Source: Thermoplasmata archaeon
GTDB lineage: Archaea; Thermoplasmatota; Thermoplasmata; Thermoplasmatales; GCA-001856825
NCBI GenBank assembly: GCA_023256475.1
Contig: JAGDXP010000022.1
Coordinates: forward strand, 73,929-137,928
DNA length: 64,000 nucleotides
Direction: 5' to 3'
Position numbers and translations under genes: made by a program. Below are positions 56,443-64,000 of this stretch, one piece after another; the stretch's first letter is position 1, and every line of letters starts with the position of its first letter. The notes below the pieces were generated by a model. The model ran no database searches and was not told the origin of the DNA. It was given only the letters and a program-made list of their open reading frames with translations.

Positions 56443-56451
56443 ATATTTATA
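56443..56451 (+). promoter_or_regulatory. TATA box of sedolisin gene
   Basis: ATATTTATA is centred 24 nt before ATG 56471. A longer frame starting at 56420 would begin upstream of this box and so lie outside the mRNA. Confidence 0.6.
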
Positions 56452-56470
56452 CCAAATAATATTAGCAAGT

Positions 56471-57715
56471 ATGGCCAAAACTAATCAGAAACAATTTTTG
56501 GTATTTGCTTTGGCAGTAATTTTGATTGGGGGCTTTTCCTTACCATTGGGTGTGTACGAATTGGGGACTGCAGTAAACACCCATAGTGGAATCGGTTTCT
56601 TTGCATTCCCGCTTAAGGGCAGCTCCGGATCATCTTCTCTGACACCGACTACGTACCCAGCTTATATCCCAATACAGATATGGAAAGCCTATGAGTATAC
56701 GAGTAACGGGAACTACAACTCAAGCTACGGAAAGGGTGAAGTAATAGCTATAATAGATGCATATGGAAGTCCCACTATTGTTAACGATGTGAATTATTTT
56801 GACAACTATTTTGGCTTGCCAAAGATAAACCTCACGGTTGTTCAACCTTTCGGTAAGGTATCAAAAAATGGAGGATGGGCCTTAGAAACATCATTAGATG
56901 TAGAATGGGCACATGCAATGGCACCAGGAGCTAGTATAGTTCTGATTGAGACTCCTTCCGCTTCAAATACATATCTAATCAATGATGCTGTTAATTATGC
57001 CATCAATGTAACACACGCCAATGTTATCTCAATGTCCTGGGGAGAGGCAGAATCATACCTAACATCAACTCAGCTAGCTCAATACGATTCTGTATTCCAC
57101 TATGCTGCTTCACACGGTGTTATCCTTGTTGCAGCATCCGGTGATAATGGAGCAAACGATTCCACAAGTTCTCCTACTGTGGATTATCCTTCAGCTGATC
57201 CCAATGTAGTAGGGGCAGGTGGAACAACATTAATTCTTAAAGACCTATCTTCTACAACAGCTTCTTACAGCAATGAATATGCCTGGAATTCATCGGGCGG
57301 CGGAATCAGCTCTTACTTCCCTGAGCCTTCATATCAGGCAAATGCAGGAATTTCTTTGAGCGGCAGAGGAGTTCCAGATGTATCTTATGACGCAAATCCA
57401 AATACCGGAGTCTGGGTTTACGATACGACTCCATATCAAGGAATAGATGGATGGGGGGAGGTTGGAGGTACTAGCGCAGCAGCACCACAATGGGCAGCTA
57501 TATTTGCTGATGCACAATCTATCCACGGCTCAGCAAACATAAATGGCCAGAATGTTCACAATCTTTTGTATTCGATTTATAGCAGTAGCAGCTACTCTTC
57601 TGCATTCCACGATATCACAGTAGGCTACAATGGATGGTATTACGCGGGCCCTGGATACGATGAAGTAACAGGCATAGGTTCTCCCATAGTTTACGAGCTT
57701 ATTAATTTGTTATAA
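56471..57715 (+). CDS. Secreted sedolisin (S53, kumamolisin-like) without prodomain
   Basis: Acid serine-carboxyl protease, 414 aa from ATG 56471. Signal peptide about 1-30 (FLVFALAVILIGGFSLPLG). Catalytic Glu139 and Asp143 are in WALETSLDVEW, the oxyanion Asp225 in AASGDNGA, and Ser335 in VGGTSAAAPQW. The calcium-site region is HDITVGYNG with GYDEVTGIGSP at the C-terminus. Most sedolisins have a prodomain of about 180 residues; here the catalytic domain follows the signal peptide almost directly. It probably digests protein outside the cell in acid. Confidence 0.93.
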   Translation: MAKTNQKQFLVFALAVILIGGFSLPLGVYELGTAVNTHSGIGFFAFPLKGSSGSSSLTPTTYPAYIPIQIWKAYEYTSNGNYNSSYGKGEVIAIIDAYGSPTIVNDVNYFDNYFGLPKINLTVVQPFGKVSKNGGWALETSLDVEWAHAMAPGASIVLIETPSASNTYLINDAVNYAINVTHANVISMSWGEAESYLTSTQLAQYDSVFHYAASHGVILVAASGDNGANDSTSSPTVDYPSADPNVVGAGGTTLILKDLSSTTASYSNEYAWNSSGGGISSYFPEPSYQANAGISLSGRGVPDVSYDANPNTGVWVYDTTPYQGIDGWGEVGGTSAAAPQWAAIFADAQSIHGSANINGQNVHNLLYSIYSSSSYSSAFHDITVGYNGWYYAGPGYDEVTGIGSPIVYELINLL

Positions 57716-57795
57716 AAATTTCATCTATTCTTTTTTGAGGTTTTTGGAATTTATGTAGCACCAACAAAAATTAAAAAAATTGAATAAATTTATGA

Positions 57796-58194
57796 TCAGG
57801 CAAGTGCGGTTAATGTTTCTAGCAAAATTAAGGAATAAATGATTATCACTGTTCCGGTTATTATTAGGAAAACACGTACCCATCTATCATCTCCTGTCCT
57901 TGAGAAAGCAAAGGTAAACATTTTACTTATAGCCAAGAGGAACAGAGCCAATGCTATTATAGACAATCCAAGGGAAAGAAGGATATACCCTGCCTCAACA
58001 AGTCCAGTTCCATTGGTACTGTTCATTCCAATTACTCTAAGAAGATCTCCAATCCATGCCAGGAAAATTCCAAGGGCAATAGTTGCGATTATTATAGTCG
58101 TATTTGCTATCAGATTCTCAAGGTTGCGTCTTTGCCATATTGCCTGTTCAGAACTCTGTGGTTCCATATTCTGAGGGCCACTTCCTGATGTCAT
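57796..58194 (-). CDS. Hypothetical three-TM membrane protein
   Basis: A polar N-terminus of about 30 residues (MTSGSGPQNMEPQSSEQ) precedes three hydrophobic segments (about 31-54, 67-92 and 107-128) in this 132-aa protein. An FSRTGDDRWVRVF loop sits between the last two. No family recognised. It is convergent with the sedolisin gene. The bases upstream of its start (58195-58350) contain no other frame that I can support. Confidence 0.65.
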   Translation of the reverse strand: MTSGSGPQNMEPQSSEQAIWQRRNLENLIANTTIIIATIALGIFLAWIGDLLRVIGMNSTNGTGLVEAGYILLSLGLSIIALALFLLAISKMFTFAFSRTGDDRWVRVFLIITGTVIIIYSLILLETLTALA

Positions 58195-58350
58195 GATTAT
58201 CTTTTATATATTGTCATGCCTATATTAAATCCTTTTTGTATACTGATAATTGAAATTTACTTTCTATGTGGGTCTCATTTCATTGATTCCTCGTGGTTTA
58301 TCAACTTTATAAACTTTAATGTTTAAGATGAATTATATACTACAAACTTA

Positions 58351-59318
58351 ATGAAATCCGTAACGGAAATCAGGATGATGGAGTTCTTCATTTTTAAATT
58401 TCTTTTCTTGCACTAATCTGTAATATACCTTTCCAAATATTCGTTTACAACTATTTATTGCATATGAGGGGCGATGATTAGTTTTATAATATTTCCCTTC
58501 TTGAGTATTTTTGGGTCTGCATTATTTGGCGAATATCTGGATAAACGGAACAGAAAGAAATTATTTCTTTCAACCATGCCAATCTGGTTAACCTCTGTAA
58601 TGGTAATTTTACTGCTGAATTTATTATCGGTTATTAGTGAATATATAGCAGTTGTATCAATGTTATATTCCTCAGAAATCATAGCGGTGCCATTCTGGCA
58701 TATTTTTTCTCCCTTCATGAATGCCATTTCATTAAATTCTTCTAAGGTCAGGTGGAACTCAGTTTCAGAAATTGCAAGTCAAGCAACTAATATGTTGGGA
58801 GGCATTTTTGTCATGATCATTGCAAGCATGATTGATTTCTATACTGTAACAATGTTTTATGTTCTCCTTCTGAGTGCTGCCACATACATCCTATTAACAA
58901 TGGAATAAAATCATGTAAAAATCAAGAACAGAATTGATCATAGAAGTGATGCTGTTGAGCTGGCCAGAACTGTTAAATTTTTCGTTCAAACAAAGGGTCA
59001 TTGATGGTCACTTTCTTAATCTCATTTCCCATTCTGATCACATCTTATGCTAATTTATTAAAGCGAATAATGATAGTGTCTTTATTTCATGGTGGAGTTA
59101 GGTCTATTGCTATTTCAGAATCAGTTTATAGTTTCGGCAGGGTGATCATGAGTTTATTCATGTACTTGAATCTTAAGGCTGCAAGATTATATAACTCGCC
59201 AGCTCTGTCACGAGCGTTCTTGTTGAGAGTCAGTCATATAATTAGTAGTTTTAAAAATGATATAAATTTCTTAACTATATGCGTTGATCATTGCATATCA
59301 AAAAAGAAGGTTTCATGA
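58351..59318 (+). pseudogene. Broken MFS transporter gene
   Basis: Three reading-frame fragments together look like one major-facilitator protein. A possible N-terminus at 58351 (MKSVTEIRMMEFF) runs into a stop. The piece 58474-58908 carries the MFS loop-2 motif GEYLDKRNRKKLFLS and four hydrophobic segments. The gap up to 59000 encodes a linker-like KFFVQTKGH in another frame, and 59001-59318 gives further TM segments. Frameshifts and stops separate all pieces, and total length is below a normal MFS. The 58474 fragment might still be expressed. Confidence 0.7.
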
Positions 59319-59321
59319 AAC
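59310..59321. repeat. Palindrome GTTTCATGAAAC
   Basis: Perfect 12-bp inverted repeat immediately before an AT-rich TATA-like tract (59326-59342). Its 10-bp core TTTCATGAAA recurs at 60008-60017, so the two copies flank the membrane winged-helix regulator gene. Confidence 0.45.
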
Positions 59322-59447
59322 ATGTTTTAAATATAATATAAACCGTTCAACTTAAAGACTGATTTTTGAAAGTATAAAATTCGGACATTGTATTGTTGCC
59401 TAAAATAGGATAATATTAATCTAGCAAAGTAATAATAGGACGAAGGG

Positions 59448-60005
59448 GTGACCAAATCTATAACTGCCAATGGAAAAGTACCTTCGAAAAGCTATAGATT
59501 GCTCTTTAACGTTATTGTAGGAACCATTGTTATGTTTACCACAATTATATTGGCAATACTAATATTCACTGTAGTCCCATTAATATCGGATACATCAATA
59601 TTCAAAATTTTCTCCAATCAGGATTCAGAATGGCCGTACTATGTTACAGCAGTGGCGCTACTTTTCTCCCTTCTCATCTTATCTTCATTTTACGTGAGGA
59701 GAAATTTACATGAACTATCTGAATCAATTGATAAATTCATAAATAAAAGCGATCTAACATCATATGAATCCATAACTTCAAAAGATGAAGATTTCCTTAA
59801 CTATCTGGACGAAGGTGAGAAGAGAATATATCTATTGCTAAAGGACTCTGGAGGATCACTTCTTCAAAAGGATCTAATTGGTGTAAATGGCTATTCAGCA
59901 GCGACCATTTCAAGAATACTTGATAAACTTGAAAGAAAGGGACTGATAGAGAAAATAAGGTTTGGATCCACTTATAAAATCATATTGAAATCGAATTTTA
60001 AATGA
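59448..60005 (+). CDS. Membrane-bound winged-helix regulator
   Basis: A 185-aa protein starting at GTG 59448 (next upstream in-frame codon is a stop; the purine tract GAAGGG abuts the start). Two transmembrane helices (about 18-46 and 59-83) are followed by a linker and a C-terminal winged helix (about 115-185, LLKDSGGSLLQKDLIGVNGYSAATISRILDKLERKGLIEK with the recognition helix near SAATISRIL). Such proteins are thought to sense signals at the membrane and bind DNA. The next genes encode a SHOCT protein and a blue copper protein. Confidence 0.8.
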   Translation: MTKSITANGKVPSKSYRLLFNVIVGTIVMFTTIILAILIFTVVPLISDTSIFKIFSNQDSEWPYYVTAVALLFSLLILSSFYVRRNLHELSESIDKFINKSDLTSYESITSKDEDFLNYLDEGEKRIYLLLKDSGGSLLQKDLIGVNGYSAATISRILDKLERKGLIEKIRFGSTYKIILKSNFK

Positions 60006-60007
60006 TT

Positions 60008-60040
60008 TTTCATGAAATTTCATCACTTTTCATCACTTTT
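60008..60040. promoter_or_regulatory. Palindrome plus tandem repeats before SHOCT gene
   Basis: A TTTCATGAAA palindrome (60008-60017) is followed by two copies of CATCACTTTT (60021-60040), just upstream of a GTTTATAC TATA-like element at about 60048-60056. This is a plausible operator region for the SHOCT-sulfocyanin pair. The second copy of the palindrome lies at 59311-59320. Confidence 0.45.
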
Positions 60041-60089
60041 CAACATAGGTTTATACCCCCTTTCATGATAATAATATTTGGTGATTTGA

Positions 60090-60458
60090 TTGAGAAAAGA
60101 TACCAATATTTATGAGATGTTTAAGATTTTCCTAGGGATATTGCTAATATTTTTAGCAGTGGCTGTAATAATAGCGGCACTATTTTCCTACAGATTTGGA
60201 GGTTATAGATTTGGAATGATGTATGCATATCCAGCAATGTGGCTTCTGGGTCCACTGTTCATGGTCTTATCCCTGATATTACTATTCCTCTTCATATACT
60301 GGGTAATCAATGCAGTGGCAGCACACGAGGATAATTACACTAACATGAACGATAAGGAATATAAGGAAGCTTTGGAGATTCTGAATTTAAGATATGCAAA
60401 GGGGGAAATTACACAAGAACAATATGTGAAAATGAAGGAAGACATACTCAGGAAGTGA
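60090..60458 (+). CDS. Two-TM SHOCT-domain protein
   Basis: A 122-aa protein starting at TTG 60090 with GGTGAT 4 nt upstream. Two transmembrane helices (about 13-33 and 48-74) precede a C-terminal SHOCT domain (EYKEALEILNLRYAKGEITQEQYVKMKEDIL). SHOCT is a short helical hairpin often found at the ends of membrane proteins, of unclear role. The stop is 5 nt before the copper-protein gene, so they form an operon. Confidence 0.83.
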   Translation: MRKDTNIYEMFKIFLGILLIFLAVAVIIAALFSYRFGGYRFGMMYAYPAMWLLGPLFMVLSLILLFLFIYWVINAVAAHEDNYTNMNDKEYKEALEILNLRYAKGEITQEQYVKMKEDILRK

Positions 60459-60463
60459 ATTGA

Positions 60464-61060
60464 ATGAGTTTTTCCTCCAAATTTCTTATTTTATCAGCTT
60501 TGATCGTTCTAATCCTTGCAGCATTCAGCATTAATGAATATGATTATTCCTCCCAAATTGGTCACGGTATGGTAATCAATGAGGAGCAGTTAAGCCAATT
60601 TAAATATGAAAGTAATGGGTTAATTGTCAACAAAGTATCTAATACTATCTACATAAATAATAGCTCTGTTCTGTTGATAGAGCAATCTCCTGGTATGGGT
60701 AAAATGAATTCCACATTCGAAGAGTATTTCATGATAAACGGTATGATTAATCCCACGATAATCGCCAAAGATGGTATTAGAATAAAATTAGTGGTTATTA
60801 ATATGGATAACATGGAACACAATTTAGCGATTATTAATCAGCCTCCACCATATCCTTATATGATCATGGGTGGTGGAATGATGGGTTCATCGGTAAAATT
60901 CCTCCTCTATTCAAATTACCTCCCACCGTATAGTGGTGGAACTAACTATCCAGCTCTAATAATTAATTTCGATGCCAATCAGATGGGTACATACTGGTAT
61001 CTATGCACATATCCCGGGCACGCACAAGAAGGAATGTACGGCAAAATAGTAATCGATTAG
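60464..61060 (+). CDS. Sulfocyanin-like type I copper protein
   Basis: Exported or membrane-anchored cupredoxin (198 aa). A signal/anchor helix (about 7-22) is followed by a beta domain. Copper ligands are His119 (MEHN) and the C-x4-H-x4-M cluster: Cys181, His186, Met191 in CTYPGHAQEGM. This spacing is typical of sulfocyanin/rusticyanin-type electron carriers in acidophiles. A Gly/Met-rich loop (MIMGGGMMGSS) lies between. It likely serves respiratory electron transfer. T-runs at 61087-61096 may terminate the message; the next 200 bases hold no gene. Confidence 0.88.
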   Translation: MSFSSKFLILSALIVLILAAFSINEYDYSSQIGHGMVINEEQLSQFKYESNGLIVNKVSNTIYINNSSVLLIEQSPGMGKMNSTFEEYFMINGMINPTIIAKDGIRIKLVVINMDNMEHNLAIINQPPPYPYMIMGGGMMGSSVKFLLYSNYLPPYSGGTNYPALIINFDANQMGTYWYLCTYPGHAQEGMYGKIVID

Positions 61061-61276
61061 GATATACGTTTTGATTTCAACAACTATTTTTGAATTTTTG
61101 AAATTAATTCATATCATATATCCTGTAATTGAAATAATAATGTGCTTCGATCGATTAATATAATTAGGTAATTACATATATGATCAATTATTCTCATCGA
61201 GTTAATATATAATTGTCATTATTACTTATTAAGTTAAATCAATTGCATTACTATCATTATCAGAACAATAACAATC

Positions 61277-61624
61277 CTATAATTTAGTATCCTGCGATAA
61301 TAATCTTGTAATCTCCAAATAAACCTTTTTTCCTTCCTCCGTGATTTCATATATAAGTCTTGGACCTCTAAGTGTTAAAACTTCCTTTCCTTTTATTAAT
61401 CCATCTTCCTCTAATAGATCAAGGTGATTCTTCATACTACCCTTGCTTATACCCATGACTTCAACCAGATTTGAAAATGTCATTGTTTTATTAAGTGAGA
61501 GCATAAGTAAAATTGTCAGTCTGGTGGTAGATCTGAGGGATTTTCTTACATTAATCTCATTGATAATTTCCGAAATTCTGGGTTCCTTTGAATTATTCGG
61601 TATTCCTATATCATCCTTATCCAT
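61277..61624 (-). CDS. Winged-helix repressor of the ABC operon
   Basis: A 115-aa ArsR/HTH_34-like winged-helix protein. The DNA-binding part (about 30-95) includes RSTTRLTILLMLSLNKTMTFSNLVEV, the recognition helix SKGSMKNHLDLLEEDGLI and the wing GPRLIYEIT. The start overlaps the permease gene by 8 nt. It is the last gene of a four-gene operon whose promoter carries a perfect palindrome, suggesting autoregulation. Confidence 0.85.
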   Translation of the reverse strand: MDKDDIGIPNNSKEPRISEIINEINVRKSLRSTTRLTILLMLSLNKTMTFSNLVEVMGISKGSMKNHLDLLEEDGLIKGKEVLTLRGPRLIYEITEEGKKVYLEITRLLSQDTKL

Positions 61625-62306
61625 CGGTACTTCCTCCGTAAGCTCTGTAGCTAAGAAGGGATGAAAAGATCCAGAATATTCCTGTTACAGTCCATGATAT
61701 TGATATTATGGTAAAAATCAAGCTGTAATCCTTTTGGAAAAGTATGGCCGAAAGGATTGAAATACCAACGGAAATACCAAATGAGAAGCCTGATAGATAA
61801 CCCTCAATAGGCAACCTTGAATATGAAATGATTATGCCCTTGATTATATAATAGTCAATTATGAGAAGCATTACATCGAGGGCTAAATAAGTAAACAGTG
61901 AATATAACCCAGTTTTGTTCGTAAGTGAGAAATATGATATAAGACTCCCGAGAATAAAGAATGTCAGATAAAAGGGAACTATGAATCCCCAGGTGTTTAG
62001 CGGTATAGCCCTTCTTATGATCTTAATCCTGAATTGATTGAATCTAACGATGGGTTTAAAAATTGATTTTGTCATTATCAGACCCAAAATGGTCAAAGCG
62101 ATACTTTCAGCGGGATAGAGAACGTAGGTGATCCATCCATGAATCGAATAATAAATTGCTACTGGAATCCAGGAATACAGTATAAAAATTGTGCCCCAAA
62201 CTAAGAAATATTTGGAATATAAGAGCTTTAAATACCTCTGTTCCTTGGCTTCGAATAAATCTAAAACCATGGTTAAGTCTGTGTATGATTCATCCTGATT
62301 TGTCAT
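61617..62306 (-). CDS. Multi-TM membrane protein of ABC operon
   Basis: A 229-aa protein with about six hydrophobic segments after a polar N-terminus of about 35 residues. No clear family. It overlaps the permease upstream (4 nt) and the regulator downstream (8 nt), so it is translationally coupled in the ABC operon and may be a second permease half. Confidence 0.72.
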   Translation of the reverse strand: MTNQDESYTDLTMVLDLFEAKEQRYLKLLYSKYFLVWGTIFILYSWIPVAIYYSIHGWITYVLYPAESIALTILGLIMTKSIFKPIVRFNQFRIKIIRRAIPLNTWGFIVPFYLTFFILGSLISYFSLTNKTGLYSLFTYLALDVMLLIIDYYIIKGIIISYSRLPIEGYLSGFSFGISVGISILSAILFQKDYSLIFTIISISWTVTGIFWIFSSLLSYRAYGGSTDG

Positions 62307-63106
62307 GTCATCCTTGCCTCTTCTATGTAGCTCCCCTTTATATTTTTAATAGTGAATATTGCTAGCAACATCAAGATTATGGTCCATATGAAAATTGAGA
62401 GGATTGCTAGATTAAGTTTTATAGGTTCTGAGTATGGATTCACCAGAACGGAGGTAGGTGTCTTCGAATCGAAGCTGTAAACGTATAAATACTCAAGAGG
62501 AGTAATAAAATTTCCGTACATAATATTACTTGGAAGCTTAGAATATAGAGCAGTGTATCCGAATCCCATTCCAAGGAATAGCGAAATGAATGATATGAAA
62601 TTGATATTTCTCAGACCTAGCCAGTTATTGAATACTATAACAAGAGTAGCGGCCATGGAATAGAAAATAATACCAGAAATGAAAAACAGGACTATTGAAT
62701 AGGCAATAAGATTCGGAAGTTCGAAAATATGGAATTTAATATAGAAAAATATCCCAGTTATCAACATAAGAATGCTACCAAGAATAACGAATGCTACTCC
62801 TGCAGAAGCCATGGTTTCAAGGTAGTATCTTAAGGGAGACATCTTAGAGTTCCTGAACAGATATGCTAATGAATTGCTTGAAAAATATATTGAATAGGAC
62901 ATAGTTACTCCTATTGCTGATACGGAAATTATTGAATCCAGTGCAAACCAGACTCCTGCGTACTCGTGAAGCATGTTCTTTGGTATCGAGTAATCAGAAG
63001 CAAAAACAAATACACCCATGAATAACCAGAACACAACAAAACTTATGCCCCACAGCCAGATAGGTCTGGATTTCAATATACTCCTAAGGTTTGGTGTAAA
63101 TATCAT
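62303..63106 (-). CDS. ABC-2-type permease
   Basis: Six-TM membrane protein (267 aa) with the layout of ABC-2 exporter permeases: N-terminal cytoplasmic helix (NLRSILKSRPIWLWG), TM segments, and an extracellular loop before the last pair. It begins 1 nt after the ATPase stop, the usual pairing. Substrate unknown; drug or lipid export is typical for this type. Confidence 0.78.
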   Translation of the reverse strand: MIFTPNLRSILKSRPIWLWGISFVVFWLFMGVFVFASDYSIPKNMLHEYAGVWFALDSIISVSAIGVTMSYSIYFSSNSLAYLFRNSKMSPLRYYLETMASAGVAFVILGSILMLITGIFFYIKFHIFELPNLIAYSIVLFFISGIIFYSMAATLVIVFNNWLGLRNINFISFISLFLGMGFGYTALYSKLPSNIMYGNFITPLEYLYVYSFDSKTPTSVLVNPYSEPIKLNLAILSIFIWTIILMLLAIFTIKNIKGSYIEEARMT

Positions 63107-63107
63107 T

Positions 63108-63878
63108 TTATTCCCCTCCTAGTATTTCTTCAATGCTAGAGAACGAACTCAAAGGAAAATCGCCTGAATCCAGACTTAGGTAGTATTTCGAAAATCCACC
63201 TTGAATTTCTGCGATATAATTGCCCTTCCCCTCCCTGGAGATGAACAGTCTATCGAAGATTGAGGGATCAAATCCTCCATATATTTTGCCAGAAATCATT
63301 ATGAAAAATCGGTTAGGCCTTAACTTTTTCAGAAGCTTAAGATCATGGGTTACCAATAGGTATCTCTTGGAAACAAATTGTTCTATAAGTCTTTCCGCCA
63401 GTTCTCTTCTGGAAGGATCCAAATTTTCTGTTGGTTCGTCAATTAGAATATAATCTGCATTCAGGGAGTATGCCATCGCCAGTCCAAATATCTTTGTTTC
63501 TCCGGTGCTTAATTTATATATTTTTGTATCTAAGATTCTTGTCATTTTAAAGGTTTCGATTATATTTTTGAATTGATTATAATCGCCTCCGATCATATTG
63601 ATATATAGCTTGGAGATGTTATTTACTGAATCATTGTAAAGTCTGTACACCAAGTCAAGATTGGTAGCGAAATTGCATTTCTTTCCTTCAAAATAACATT
63701 TTATCTCGCCATTATATTTGATTATCCCTAGTATTGCCTTAAGCAATGTTGTCTTACCTGAGCCATTTGGTCCAATGATAACATTTTTTGGATCCTCAAA
63801 ATTGATGCTCAAATTAGATAAAATGTATTGATTCTTCTTCCGACTCTTACTTACAGTTAAATTCTCAACCCTGATCAT
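63108..63878 (-). CDS. ABC transporter ATP-binding protein
   Basis: A 256-aa nucleotide-binding subunit starting at ATG 63878 (a TTG at 63887 is in frame). A TATA-like TTAATATT about 25 nt upstream supports a leaderless start. Walker A is GPNGSGKTT near residue 39; the signature reads LSTGETKIF (LSGGQ variant with Thr); Walker B is YILIDEPTENLDPSRREL, with the H-loop in LLVTHDLKLL. First gene of the ABC exporter operon. Confidence 0.92.
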   Translation of the reverse strand: MIRVENLTVSKSRKKNQYILSNLSINFEDPKNVIIGPNGSGKTTLLKAILGIIKYNGEIKCYFEGKKCNFATNLDLVYRLYNDSVNNISKLYINMIGGDYNQFKNIIETFKMTRILDTKIYKLSTGETKIFGLAMAYSLNADYILIDEPTENLDPSRRELAERLIEQFVSKRYLLVTHDLKLLKKLRPNRFFIMISGKIYGGFDPSIFDRLFISREGKGNYIAEIQGGFSKYYLSLDSGDFPLSSFSSIEEILGGE

Positions 63879-63917
63879 GATTAGCAAATAATTTTATTGA
63901 ATATTAACTGCTAAATA

Positions 63918-63934
63918 AGTTCAAAATTTGAACT
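63918..63934. promoter_or_regulatory. Palindromic operator of ABC operon
   Basis: AGTTCAAAATTTGAACT is a perfect inverted repeat (8+1+8). It lies 40 bp upstream of the ABC ATPase start, directly next to the TATA-like region (about 63899-63914, minus strand). A dimeric winged-helix regulator such as the product of the last gene of this operon could bind here and block TBP/TFB. Confidence 0.6.
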
Positions 63935-64000
63935 AATGATAATCCAAAAATAGAATTATGGATTGAGAATGCGGCATAAATTATGTAGGTTCGCTTATTC

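Noticed and set aside
1-64000. Search for tRNA, rRNA, CRISPR arrays, transposases and att sites
   Set aside because: No T-loop consensus in suitable context in any intergenic gap, no regularly spaced repeats, and no transposase or integrase frames were seen; a covariance-model scan would be needed to exclude small RNAs.

Overview
The window is a gene-dense, AT-rich archaeal chromosome segment. It most likely comes from the Thermoplasmatales (Thermoplasma/Ferroplasma/Cuniculiplasma-type acidophiles). The evidence is a tricorn-interacting-factor type M1 aminopeptidase, a one-piece Kae1-Bud32 protein, aIF2-beta with a C-terminal TRAM domain, a sulfocyanin-like blue copper protein, a secreted sedolisin (acid protease family), and the archaeal order ftsZ-secE-spt5-rpl11-rpl1-rplP0-rpl12. 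Many genes have a TATA box about 22-30 nt before the start codon, which suggests leaderless mRNAs; I used this to correct several starts. I saw no rRNA, tRNA, CRISPR array, insertion sequence or integrase.

Layout. 1-5.9 kb: a partial exported protein, ABCE1 with a DUF6015-like partner, an unknown 313-aa protein, a glycan-rich surface protein and an aldo/keto reductase. 5.9-11.3 kb: M1 aminopeptidase, then overlapping sucC-sucD-argF. 11.3-17.0 kb: a compact RNA/translation operon (RNA methylase, exosome Csl4, a 51-aa protein, Lsm, a coiled-coil RecA-like protein with an altered P-loop, Kae1-Bud32, XTP pyrophosphatase, a membrane protein). 17.0-19.2 kb: spermidine synthase and glutamate dehydrogenase. 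19.3-22.8 kb: a cluster of two small unknown proteins, a family-B DNA polymerase with degenerate catalytic motifs, DUF1805 and a membrane-anchored nuclease-like protein. 22.9-32 kb: PUA protein, PEPCK, purA, UbiB-type kinase, Hsp20, phosphohexomutase, a degenerate GHMP-kinase-like protein and a dCTP deaminase/dUTPase family protein lacking the catalytic Glu. 32.0-33.5 kb: a ribbon-helix-helix gene translationally coupled to a short FtsZ-like GTPase gene, with a direct repeat upstream. 33.5-38.8 kb: aIF2-beta, PIN, RibK, pyrBI, asparaginase, MFS. 38.8-43.5 kb: canonical ftsZ plus the secE-spt5-ribosomal protein operon, with a candidate L1 leader hairpin.

43.5-64 kb is more accessory: transporters, an alkaline-phosphatase-superfamily enzyme with two glycosyltransferases, two paralogous 'SALARKI' proteins (one beside a two-domain KaiC/GvpD-like ATPase), a sugar epimerase, a YeeE/YedE transporter, a sedolisin, a broken MFS gene, a membrane-bound winged-helix regulator followed by SHOCT and sulfocyanin genes, and an ABC exporter operon ending in its own winged-helix regulator with a perfect palindrome at its promoter.

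The strongest candidate for an undescribed system is the RHH/FtsZ-like pair at 32.07-33.46 kb. It has the parts of a partition or cytoskeletal module (DNA-binding protein, tubulin-superfamily GTPase, iterated DNA site) and lies 6 kb from the normal ftsZ. The degenerate polymerase cluster at 19.3-22.8 kb is second.
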